Source: Kalaharituber pfeilii | Lineage: Eukaryota; Ascomycota; Pezizomycetes; Pezizales; Pezizaceae | Assembly: GCA_015179045.1 (NCBI GenBank) | Contig: WHUZ01000026.1 | Span: forward strand, 496,001 to 560,000 | Direction of reading: 5' to 3' | Length of the DNA stretch: 64,000 bases | Part shown: positions 54,068-64,000 of the stretch, one piece after another | Numbering within the stretch: position 1 is the stretch's first letter | Layout of the letters: the number at the start of each line of letters is the position of its first letter | Notes under the pieces: model-generated | The model's input: only the letters and a program-made list of their open reading frames with translations | Databases searched by the model: none | What the model was told of the DNA's origin: nothing | Translations under genes and position numbers: made by a program

Positions 54068-54604
54068 ATGCCTTCCGATAAACTCGCAGAGCGCTTCTCT
54101 GTTGTCCTTGCCTTTGGTGAGAACGAACGGGAGATGAGGACTCTGGCTGAGGGTGAGGGCAAGGATCGGGAGGACGAGGGAGGAGTTAAGTTAGGTGTTG
54201 CTGAGCAGGGTGCTGCTGAGCGACAGGGCGATTGTGGGGTATTGAAGACTAAGGATACAAATCAGGGCAAGGAGAAGGGGAATGGTGGAAGGAGAGATGA
54301 TGGGAATGTAGGATCGACAGGAGTTGGAGAAGAGACAAGGAACGTCAAGATGCCTGGAGTGGACAATACACCTGGCCCAGAGGTGTCTGAGCAGTGTGGG
54401 AGCGAGCAGAGGGAAATGAGTGGTGGAGGAGTCGAAAAGGAAGCCCTACACGCTCATACGTGTTCCGTCGACGAAATTACCGAGGAAGGCAACTGCTCGG
54501 GTTACCCTGAGAACGAAACTGAGGTGGTTTATAGCGACGAAGGTACCTCTCACTCCCCCGCTTCAAACGTGGATTCCATCTTTGCCGACATCTATCACTG
54601 CTAA
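54068..54604 (+). CDS. Hypothetical low-complexity acidic protein
   Basis: 178 residues from ATG 54068: MPSDKLAERFSVVLAFGENE, then Gly/Glu/Lys-rich disordered sequence, ending ASNVDSIFADIYHC. The leader ACCACAACCCGCAAAACCTC is typical of fungal 5' UTRs. It ends 35 bp before the next ORF. No domain recognised. Confidence 0.4.
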   Translation: MPSDKLAERFSVVLAFGENEREMRTLAEGEGKDREDEGGVKLGVAEQGAAERQGDCGVLKTKDTNQGKEKGNGGRRDDGNVGSTGVGEETRNVKMPGVDNTPGPEVSEQCGSEQREMSGGGVEKEALHAHTCSVDEITEEGNCSGYPENETEVVYSDEGTSHSPASNVDSIFADIYHC

Positions 54605-54639
54605 CCCCGTCACTTACCCTACCAGCCTACAGAACTACC

Positions 54640-55083
54640 ATGTCCCAAATCATGACTCTCACTCGCCTCTTCAAACAAATCTCTACTTTAAATAAGCAGA
54701 TGTGTTCGGAGGTGCGTGCCATTAGCCGTTTTGATCGCGAGCGGTTCAATGTCTCTGGGGGCCTCGGAGGATCAAATGAGAACGATAGCAGCGTTCCAGC
54801 TTCTTCAGATCCCAGCTCTGCTCACCATGATTTGCGGGAGAAGGACGGAAGAGACAGCGCGGGTTTGAAGGGGAAAGAGGAAGAGGGTGAGAAGTTAGAG
54901 AAGACTATGTCACGTGAGACAAGTTCGCCGGCAACAAGCTTGGAGGAAGGGGTAAGGGAGTTGGTAAAGGCAGAGAGTGAGATGTTTATAGATTTGTTTG
55001 GAATGTTGGGGGAGGTTGGCGTTGATACGAAGCGGGGAGATTGGCTCTTAGCAAGGGGGCAGAAAAGGGAGGGAGGATTTTAG
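54640..55083 (+). CDS. Hypothetical protein, helical N- and C-terminus
   Basis: 147 residues: MSQIMTLTRLFKQISTLNKQ at the start, a charged middle, and LEEGVRELVKAESEMFIDLF with GMLGEVGVDTKRGDWLLARG at the end. Tandem with the ORF at 54068; the pair could be one gene with an unseen intron or a diverged duplicate. No family recognised. Confidence 0.4.
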   Translation: MSQIMTLTRLFKQISTLNKQMCSEVRAISRFDRERFNVSGGLGGSNENDSSVPASSDPSSAHHDLREKDGRDSAGLKGKEEEGEKLEKTMSRETSSPATSLEEGVRELVKAESEMFIDLFGMLGEVGVDTKRGDWLLARGQKREGGF

Positions 55084-56669
55084 AGACACTGTATTAGATT
55101 TGAACTGAGGCAAGATTTGCACTGGGTTTTGCGGATAGCGCAGTCTATGTGATAGGTCGGTTTGTCAGGGTAATCAGGCTATCAATTTTTTTCCAATTCT
55201 GAAAAAGTTTGATCAAATTTTTTTTTCTGGTGAAATTTGAAAAAAAACGCCGATCGAAAAATTTTGATCGGAGCTTAAACAGGTTTTTTTTTCTTCTTTT
55301 TTTTTTATCGGTCAGTTTCGTCCGTTATTTTTTTTTTTCCCTCCACGTGTCAGTCAACCTTTGAAAAAGTTGGGAGTTGCATATTGGGCCTTCTTTATCC
55401 GGCATCCCCATCCCCCAGTATGTGGTGTGACTATGGCTTGCGTACACGGTTCTATCTGAAAAAGCACGATCGGATTTCTCCCCAAGTTTTGTTTGAGATT
55501 TACTTATCTGACTGGTGAAAAATATGCCAAATTTCGAAAAAAAAAAAAAAAATAATTTTCCAGCCGGATTTACCTATGTTGAATACCACCGTACGAGCCT
55601 ATGAGAAATAGACTTTACCCATTTTCTCGTTCGGTATGCAGGTTTGTATAGCCGCACAGAACATGTTCCATACAATGGAGCAAACTCAATCTCATATATA
55701 ACTCATGAAACTCATCGAATTGGCATTATCATAATAGAAACGTATACATCGTGTGCAAAAAAGTAAGCTGTCCAAAATGTCCATCCTCACCCACTGCCCG
55801 AAGTTCCCATTTTCCGATGATATTCATAGCTCGAATAACCAGATTCCGACTCCTCAATGTATGTATAATCGTTAGGTAAGAAAAGGTCCGATGTGTTTAC
55901 CCCTCCCCGCCCTTAGACATCCCCCAAGTTAATGCAAATTTGGCAATAGAGAATGACATGCAGAGGAAAATTAACCCAAGTGAAAAAAGCGAACAAAGAG
56001 AGGGATGCAGATGCAAGCTTAAAGTAAAAGGAAAACTCCGGAATACAGCAGGAAAGAAAGAAAAGTCCCAAACCGGAGGATATAAGGAGGAAGGGAAGAA
56101 AAAGCAGGAACCGTTTAATCATCAAGATGACCCCTCCCACCTGCTGACATGTAACGTAAAAACGTGAAAACGTAAAAACGTGAAAGATCCCCCACCTACA
56201 CACCCGTGCCCCAGAAGAGGTAAAATCAGAGCAGATAACCCCCCCCCCCCCCCAGTTTTAGTTAACCGAAGCGAAACCGCTTCACAAAGTCCCCCAAGAA
56301 GCGCCGTTGGAGGATGCAGTGATCGAATAATGCGTTGTACAAAAGCAGACCTAAGTGCAGGAGGAAAACGCCAACCCCAGGTATAAGTTGAGAAAACAAA
56401 AAGCCAAAGGAAAGGAAAAAAAAAAAATTTAAAACAACACACAAACGCCAGACCACCATGCAGATATTGGATAAGACGAAATATGAAAAGCGATAAAACA
56501 GCCCAATCCGCATGCAGACCACTTTTTGGGGTGAGAAAATTTTCCGCCGAAGCAAACAAGGAAGATCGAAAGCGAGTATTGATATAAAAAAAAAAAAAAA
56601 GCCACCCAGGATACCCAAACTGACCTTCCCTGCATGTTGATCCAATCACCTGATATATACTCCATACCC
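55084..56669. other. Spacer with homopolymers and a LINE-tail end
   Basis: Many A and T runs and FF/KK-type frames at 55190-55560. An ACGTAAAAACGTGAAA tandem pair at about 56154-56185, a C run at 56240-56253, and a truncated tail A (GCGAGTATTGATAT plus poly(A)) at 56571-56600. No gene recognised. Confidence 0.4.
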
Positions 56670-58602
56670 CTACCCCAATATTCTCCTCCATTCCTCCTCT
56701 CTATTCCGCCGCATCGCCATCCACTTCTGGACTACATCCATCTTAGCCATCCATGGTGTCAGGGTGGAGAGGGAAGAAGGCGCGGGGGATTTGGATGGAG
56801 ACTGTGAGAATGTTGGATTGGTTGAAGTAGGGATAGGAATGTGTGTTCGCCTGCGGGCGGTTGGTGTTGGGGTTGGTGGAGTGACAGGAGTGAGTGGGGC
56901 GGGGTTTGGAGCACGGACATCGCGAGCGGGGGTATTGGGAGCTTTTCTCCCCGGTCCGAATGAAGTACGAGGGGTGAAAGACTCAGGTGTCAGTGCCACC
57001 AGAAGCTTCGTTGGAGGAGTGGTAGGCGTGACTTTTGCCCGCGGGGAGGTGACTTTGAGAGGCGTAACAAGGCCACCCTGCCTCGTTGGGATCTTCGAGG
57101 GTGTCGGCACCCCTTTTTTTTTCAAGCCCTCCATCTTGACCTTCACCAGGGCCTCTCCAAACACCCGCTTCCTCTCCATCTCTTCCCACTCCAACGCTTG
57201 CTGCTCCAGCCACCTCCTGGGATAGTTTCCGGTTGTAAGGAGCTCTGTTTGGAGTGTTAGTATCTCTTCTTTATTATCTTATAGGGGCCTTGTGAGAAGT
57301 ACGTACCTTTCTTTTCCCGGATGTCCTTCTCCAGTGCTTCCAGTTCTGCCGTGGTAGTCATCCAGGAGAGGTTTGGGTCACTCGGTTGACTGGAGAAACT
57401 TGCAGAGCTAGTGTAGCTGGAATCGCTACAGACACTTGAGACTTCGTCAAAGTCGGAGTCGTCAGAGGAGCACAATTCGGCATCTTGAGCAGCACTTGTG
57501 TGGGGCTCCTGAACTAGTTCCTCGTCTCCAGTCTCTGGGACCACGGAGATGTCAACGACAGCCGGCTTTTCGTCGTCCTTGGCCTCTGGAAGGTGCTCGA
57601 CGATGATGGCCTCCAACTGTCCCACAAGAGCCAACAGCTCGTCCAGGAAATTTGTGAACGCGTGTGCCTTCTCATACGGAACAGGCCCAACGGAGACCAG
57701 TAGACCGATGCAGCGCATGAGGCCTTCTAGCACTTGATGGTCCTGCTGGCCGTTCAAGCTCTCACTTACAACTGGCATTTCATCCATGCCTTCATGACCA
57801 GCGAAGCTGAAATACCGCCCCTGTACGATCCCTTTGGATGGCTCGAGATTCGGTGTCAGTGGTGGCGTAGGAAGAGGTTCACCAATGATATCCGTCTTCT
57901 CCTCAAATTTGGCCGCCACAGTGACCACTGGAGACAGCTCAAAATCGCAAACGACCTCAAGTGCTGGGTCCACCTCCGCAACAGTCCAGACTGAGACCTC
58001 CAAGGGGGCAGCGCTGGAAGCTCGCGCTCGAGGAATGTCCGTGTCGACCGCATCAAGCTCCATGGCTTCGTTGTCAAAGGCGAAATCCTATTGGTTCCAT
58101 GGAAAGTAAGGTTAGAAGCCCGTCTTCAATGTTATTCTTGCAAAAATTAATGTGAGGTCAAGTTCACTCACCTCATTATGAGGAAGCATGCACCTATCCT
58201 CGGGCTCAGAAACCACTTCAAGACCGCCCGCTGCGGCCTTTCCTCCCCAAATCCTCCTCAGTACCCATACCAACAGGCAGAGTAGTGAGGCAAACACGAG
58301 GGAACTCCATACAGCCCACACAATCTATATACACTCCGTTAGCCAGTCAGTCGATACAAACAAATGTCATCGCTATATAAGATGTGGTAGCTCACCTTGG
58401 CCTCCACAATATCCTCTATTACCGTTACCGTAGGCTCCAACATTTTTCTGTCGAGACCAGGGATTGAATTAGAGGTGGGCGTTGGTGAGGGCGACCGCAC
58501 CTCCTGTCCGTCCCCTGCGAGTGACCGCCTGTCATAGGCGCGGCCACGGTAATTGGTGATGGCAAGGAGGACGAATGTTGTAGCCCCGAGGGTGGGGTGC
58601 AT
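56670..58602 (-). CDS. Single-span membrane protein, four exons
   Basis: Minus-strand exons 58602-58396, 58324-58172, 58087-57307 and 57244-56670 join in frame to 571 residues. Donors are GTGAGC, GTGAGT and GTACGT; acceptors end TATAG, AATAG and ACAG. A short hydrophobic start (TLGATTFVLLAITN) may be a signal. A clear transmembrane span, IVWAVWSSLVFASLLCLLVW, is at about residues 70-89, followed by basic RRIWGGK. Then come an acidic 260-residue region with one helical block (LMRCIGLLVSVGPVPYEKAH, FTNFLDELLALVGQLEAIIV), a Ser-rich stretch, a coiled coil (RRWLEQQALEWEEMERKR), a Thr/Pro-rich basic segment and a helical end. Domain order suggests a type I or III membrane anchor with a long cytoplasmic part. 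Family not recognised. Confidence 0.75.
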
Positions 58603-58796
58603 GATACACTATGAATATTTTTATAGTAGAACAGTCAAGGAAACGATGAGTAAGACGGTAAAGATTCCTCAAAATAGCTTAGTATGAAACTAGGTGAAAC
58701 TCGAGGTATGGCGTCTGCAGAGATGCGGGTGATGTTAGTGCCTGTTCAATTCCAGGGCAGCTTGAATGCGTCATAGAAACCCAAGCAGCTGGCTTA

Positions 58797-58850
58797 TTTT
58801 TTTTTTTATATATATCATTGATCGCGTGCCGCCCTGTGGGCTATGGCAAT
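58797..58850 (-). mobile_element. Tail-A retro-insert, minus strand
   Basis: Poly(T), TATATATATC, then GCGTGCCGCCCTGTGGGCTA and TGGC. No clear target duplication was found. Confidence 0.6.
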
Positions 58851-58933
58851 TTTAAAGCAGCAGGTTTGAAGCAAGGAGAAAATCCAAGAACCCTTCTTTT
58901 TTTTTAAAAAAGGAAGAAAATTAAGCCTGCGAG

Positions 58934-58967
58934 TATTGATATAAAAAAAAAAAAAAAAAAAAAAAGA
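58934..58967 (+). mobile_element. Truncated tail-A retro-insert
   Basis: Only GCCTGCGAGTATTGATAT plus poly(A); flanks AAGAAAATTAA on both sides. Confidence 0.65.
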
Positions 58968-58979
58968 AAGAAAGAAAAT

Positions 58980-61900
58980 TAAAAGCCAAAAGACCATACA
59001 GGAGACCTCGAGTGACCTACTGTAAGCAGATAGCAACGTACTATGGACGGCAAGTGGGTTATTATATAATATCGATACGAGGATGAAACATAAAAGATGA
59101 AAGGTGACAAGGTGAGTTGATGTGGTGGGTCGGCGAGCTCTAGACCTCCCTATCAAAGCCAGCACTTAATTGGTTGTTTTTCGTTGTCGCTGCAAAGTCT
59201 TGGCTGATGCTAGGTTGCCACGGCGAGAAACTGCCAATCGATTGAATTGCTTAACGAAACACTCTAAAAGTATCTCTGTCAAACAACGATCGAAGACGGT
59301 ATTCAAATTGTCTGAGCTGTGATGTTGTCTCTTTCAATCAGATATCCAGTGTCAAGTCTGTGCGCTGTGTAGCTATAATCCGAAACTTCAATCGATATCA
59401 ATAAGAAAGCCTGCGCAGAGAGAACTAACCTGGCGGCGGCTAGGGGGCCTATAAATCCCAGTCTGGGGTGCTAGTTGCCGTACTCGTGAGGTGCTAGTAT
59501 CAACAAATTAAGTTTGGTTAACAAAGCGGCCGGTCGCAGAGTGTGCCACGGAGGGAAAGAGTTTAAGTTGTGTTACGGTTGGATTCTTGTTTAAATCTTT
59601 GGGGTGGGGGATGAGACAGGTAGCTAGGTGGGGAGAGGACAGGGGGGAGGCGACGTGTATCAGATTGCGACGATCATTCTATGACGGCCGCTGCAGGTCA
59701 GCGGACCAGAAAAGAGAGGCTTACAGCAGCATATGTATAATATGGCCAATCGCTATGCGATATTTGGAGAAGTACGTCCGTTGTATCGCAGCATCGCTCA
59801 AGTCAAGTACTGTAGGAGGTATTAGACCGGTTGCGACACCTCAGAAGGCTGAGCTAAAAGCATGCAGTGATCTGCAGAATGAGATCAGGTTACCTGACAG
59901 GTGCCTAGGAATACATCTCTCTGGGAGCAGAGGTAGGCTTTTTCGGGGCATATGCATGCGTGCGCAAAAGAAAATTACTGCTGAAATTCGATTTACAACT
60001 TCATGTTGCTGACACGTCGTGAGCAATCAGCAATGTTGGGCCACAGGATTTACAAAGTGATCTCGTGCAGTTACAGAATAGAGTTCTTTAAAGCTTCTAG
60101 CCTTGCTTTACTCTCCGCAGTTTGGCTACCAGCTATAGTGCGAGCCAATTTCATACGTCGTACCTGACCCGCAGGAATCTTCCAATAATGTTCGCCTGTA
60201 TTTGCCGCTAACTCTAGTAGACATTAGTGGCTGCTGAGTAGCCTGGTTGCATAGCTGCGTTTATCATAGATTAGTTGAAATCTTAGGCCTAGTGCACTAC
60301 TACTGCGACGGCCCGCAACTGGATCAGCAAGACGAAAGCGCTCGATACTAGTACACAACAGCGATTGACCAGACGTCCTCTACCATCAATACGCAGTTAC
60401 ACGTTTAGAACTGGTCTGCAGAGAGGGCTAGCATGAATGCCGAATTCGATCGAGATTCTCATTGTTTACACACGAATGCCTACTCTCCAACTGGAGAAAC
60501 ATAACGATGAAATTCAAATTACGATTCTTTGCGATTTTTCCACCTTCGCATTGAAATGGGGATCTCGCAAATGGCCTACTGCCGGCGCCCAGGTTTCGCG
60601 CTCCGAACAACCATTATCGTGACGACTGGGTAGGACAATTCGGGGTTTTCTCTCTCTCCAATGTTTTTAGTTTCTATTCTACGAGTGCCGTTAGCATTAC
60701 AAGTAACTCCCACTCACATACACTCCCGAGACCGCGAAACATCCCCAGAACCCACGCAACGGCAGACTAAGGCATTCCAAGATCAGCCTAACGAACGGAA
60801 AGTCAGATCGGCAACAGCATCAGCAAGAAAACTAGCTATTGCCCTCCAAACTCGATAAATATGATGTTGAAGGGCAATGTAAATTGATATGAGTAATCGG
60901 GATGTGGTGGGAGGGTGCACACTTTGTCGCACAGTACAGTAGCTATCCACCATGGTGGCCTACTAGTCTAATCGGCTGGTGGTGCCAAATATGGGCGCGA
61001 TACAGCCATGCATGAATGAGGCAATTTTTCAGAGCATAGGAGAATGGAAAATGGAGAGCTGTCAGGGAGCAGAACGATGAACAAGGCAAGTTGAGCGATA
61101 TGAGATGGAAGATTTAACTGAGAAGCCCGATTCGAGCGGCCGCGCGCTGAGTGCGGGCGTTGCCATGGATATGAACGGGTCGATGACTTGTCGGCTCAGC
61201 GCAGCATTTAGTTATCGGCAAATTCGCCGTCATGGCCATGTCGCGCTGCTTCCCGATCTCGAAAGTTAAGCTTTCGATTCTGTAAGCTCGTTTCTCGTTT
61301 AGCTTGTCCACGGGAAGGCGGCCTGAAGAGCTGCACCTCAAGTCTAGGCCCCCGAATCATCACACTGTTTCACAATCCTCCCCCGCCCTTCTCCTCCCTA
61401 GTTCATATCGTTTCTGAGTCTCCTCCCTCCTCTTCTTGGTCATCCTCCTGGTCATCCACCCTTACGCCTCATATGCATCATCCCATTGCCCTGCTTTGTA
61501 TCGCATATCGTGGCCTACTAGGTCTTCCGTACTCCGTTTACTCTGTCCCGCGTCCCGTTGCAATTCATCGAGGCTTCAATGCATGTCAGCATGGATTGTC
61601 CCTCAACTGGCAGGGATAAACATTTGCGAAAGTGATTGTGACGTTTGCGCTTTTAGTGAGGGGAACCAGGATCATGTTGAGACGTTTTTAGCAAGGGTAA
61701 AGAAACTGAGGGCGAGGGCAAATTTAGTCCCAAGCTTGCGGCTAATCTGGGTTTGTGGCGTTGGATATCGACATAGGCTAAGCGATAAGGCCACCAGTGA
61801 AGCCATTCCAAGTGTTTCATTCAATTAATGGTATTATTTAATGGTGTGAGGAATCCACAAGGGCCGCAACGAACATACACCTGGGGATTTTTATGCAAGC

Positions 61901-62500
61901 GCAGATCGCAGCTGTCCACGCGCTGTGATTTCTTTCCCATCTCGCAGCTTGCACCGCAGGGGCCGCGCAGGCACAGCTTGGTGCCATAACCAGACCACAC
62001 CGCTTGGCTGTCGCTACCATCGCTCCAAGTCGGTATACGCATGCACAGCGCATGCCGAGACGGGTATGTGCGTGCATCTTCATGCGCTTTGCACCAAATA
62101 GTATTCTATTGCCATGAAAGGCAGTATGCGCCATTGGCCGGATGATCTTCCCAAGTCAAGATAGGTAGCCTGATTCTCTGACTACTAACAGGTAGGTATA
62201 CGTTAGTAATCCCAAAGCTACGCCAACAGATCAAGCAGAATTGACGCCTGGGGAGAAAGTACAACTACACATTCTTGAAGTGGGCGACCCATGATCCTTA
62301 CGTAGTCTCCAAGACGCCAGTCCAAGGAGACAAAACAGACTTCAAGCCACAAAGCTTTACCAACTTACGAGACGAAATGGGGCTTCAGATTTAATCTGGT
62401 AGAGTATCTAAGTAGTCTGGTTGCCTATCAATAACGATTGTTCGGTATGATATAGGTTCACTCCCATACCCAACCTCTTACTTTCTTTTTTTGATTGGTT
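58980..62500. other. Long stretch without a supported gene
   Basis: Open frames at 59587-60012 (plus) and 61436-61828 (plus) have no recognisable domain or splice support; overlapping frames of similar length exist on both strands. No repeat ends recognised. Confidence 0.35.
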
Positions 62501-62509
62501 CAATGATCT

Positions 62510-62568
62510 TTTTTTTTTTTTTTTTATATCATTACTCGCATGCCGCCCTGTGCGCTATGGCGAGGGGG
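62510..62568 (-). mobile_element. Hairpin-only retro-insert, tail A
   Basis: 59 nt: poly(T), ATATCATTACTCGCATGCCG, CCCTGTGCGCTATGGCGAGG and two G. TSD TCAATGATC at 62501-62509 and 62569-62577. The inner stem has one mismatch. Confidence 0.85.
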
Positions 62569-62577
62569 TCAATGATC

Positions 62578-64000
62578 GTATACAGCCCTGCTGGATCATG
62601 ACGACTTATGAAACAGTTCGATTTACATACTATGTACGTAGTGCTCCTCGAGCAGGGTTCATCGTCTGCAAGTAAGACCGGATACCCACTCCGTGTACAA
62701 GTTTCCCATTAAACCCGCAATCTCTGTATACCTGAGACCTCCCAACGTGACATTTTAATCTAGTAAACTTGCCGCCTGCCGTGAGAAAACTTAAAATACA
62801 TATATCTAGTCCTCAATAGAAGGGATCTTGTTTTGCGTTAGAATCTCAAGGTTAGATGATGGATTGAATGGAATGCAGTGTATCTTGCTTCGCACAAGAA
62901 GATACAGTATTTGGTTGTTTGCTCTCATTTCATGTTTTAAGTTTGAGTATTTGACCTTTTGGTAATACAACCCTTCTCGTATACACGCTGTCCTCCAGCG
63001 CAGCCCGGAATCCGAACTGATCGTCAGTCTCGAATTCTGGCTTCGTTCAATCCATACAACGTAGTCCCCTTACCTGATCTCGAAGAGTTAGGGAACCAGA
63101 AACGTAGTTTTGGGGGGACTATAAGCACACCATTGAAGGAAGTTGGAACGGTTACTGCAATTATGTAGTGTGCACGCGGTATAATCTTGTAACAGGTGCG
63201 TGGGACCAGTTTTCCAGTCTCGAAACAGAGTACCACTTAGCTTAGTGGCTGCAGTCTGGGTACGAGAGCAGTGGCTGCAGTTTCCCGACTATGTTGGAGA
63301 CCGGCGAACTTACAGTTGACTTGACCATCTGATGGTTTAGGGACTTAAAGCGACCAGACTACAGAGGTTCTTGGCGTACAAGAGTCAAAACACTGGATAA
63401 TCGACTGCCAGTAAAATTTAAAATTACACCAAACATTTAGTCTCGAATCACCAAACGCAGTGCTTCATTAGGTTTCCTGGAGGAGTCAAGTACAGATAGA
63501 GCATCTCTTCCTTGAATTCGCTGCACATCTTCGCAGCCAATCATCGAGCAATTTCTTGAGCTCCACCTCGTCTCCAGTATTAGCACTCAATTTTCAGTCT
63601 CTCGGGTGACCAAGGGATATGAGTGTTTCGTACATCCCAGACCAGTACGTATGTAAGGCATGAGCTCAACTTTTCTCAAGCCTTGCATAGCCCTAGCTAG
63701 GATGGAAAACCCTAAGTTTCGGACCAGACTCAAAGAAGTTCGAATTTAGGGCAAGCTCCAGTAAGAAAAAGCAGAAAAAAGCAATAATCCCAATTCTATG
63801 TAAGTCATCCAAGCCAAGACAACCTTTTTGAGCCTCTTACATTAGGCACATGACCCATCCGAGAAAAGGTTTCGTGCCTCCGCCGCAGGCCTGCCCTGCG
63901 TGAAACAGACTTATGTGAAACAATTAGAACACAAATCACACACATGCACATACATAAGTACATGTTGAAAAATTAACTTGATTCGATATTTCGCCAAACA
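62578..64000. other. Terminal stretch without a supported gene
   Basis: No domain recognised. AGTGGCTGCAGT occurs twice at about 63243-63285. Confidence 0.35.

Noticed and set aside
61436..61828. Plus-strand ORF of 130 residues
   Set aside because: No domain, atypical composition, and comparable frames overlap on the other strand nearby.

Overview
The window looks like accessory chromosome sequence from a filamentous ascomycete. The genes have short spliceosomal introns (42-110 nt) with GTRAGT-type donors and CTAAC-like branch sites. There is an intron-containing nuclear tRNA-Met, two fungal-type HNH endonuclease genes, and many Tad1-like LINE remnants with pogo, Tc1 and hAT derivatives. A Pezizomycete (truffle or morel relative) would fit this repeat load, but that placement is only an impression. 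Genes are sparse; most of the 64 kb is nested, broken repeat.

Layout. 0-9 kb: the end of a protein kinase gene, a short SANT-like ORF, a decayed DGAT2 fragment, a 4.9-kb degenerate LINE on the minus strand, then a three-exon HNH gene. 9-16 kb: a LINE endonuclease fragment split by a second LINE, a truncated Tc1 transposase, a gamma-glutamylcyclotransferase-like gene and an orphan ORF. 16-32.5 kb: a retroelement graveyard with pogo/mariner-type MITEs, nested LINE 3' ends, ORF1-only LINE derivatives, an inverted LTR-like block, a hAT MITE, and a tRNA-Met. 33.5-35.1 kb: a second HNH gene. 36-45 kb: DNA-transposon derivatives, a minisatellite and more LINE tails. 45.7-47.5 kb: a five-exon seven-span membrane protein. 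47.8-48.5 kb: a pogo derivative. 51.6-55.1 kb: four small orphan ORFs. 56.7-58.6 kb: a four-exon single-span membrane protein. 59-64 kb: nothing recognisable except one retro-insert.

Most interesting observation. The LINEs end in one of two short conserved 3' tails: tail A, a two-part hairpin (CTCGC..GCCC..GGGC..GCGAG), and tail B (CCCTGC..GCGGGG), each followed by poly(A). At least nine separate insertions, each with its own 9-14 bp target-site duplication, contain only this hairpin plus poly(A). Their 5' ends fall within a few bases of the hairpin base. Paired base changes between copies (CTTGT/ACGAG, GCCT/AGGC) keep the stems intact. This suggests a LINE 3' RNA recognition element that moves as a minimal retroposon of about 40 nt. 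One insertion (32195-32425) has poly(T) at one end, poly(A) at the other, head-to-head tails and a single target duplication, as if both sides of the target were primed.

All assignments come from reading the sequence; no database search was run. Splice models were chosen by donor, acceptor and reading-frame agreement.
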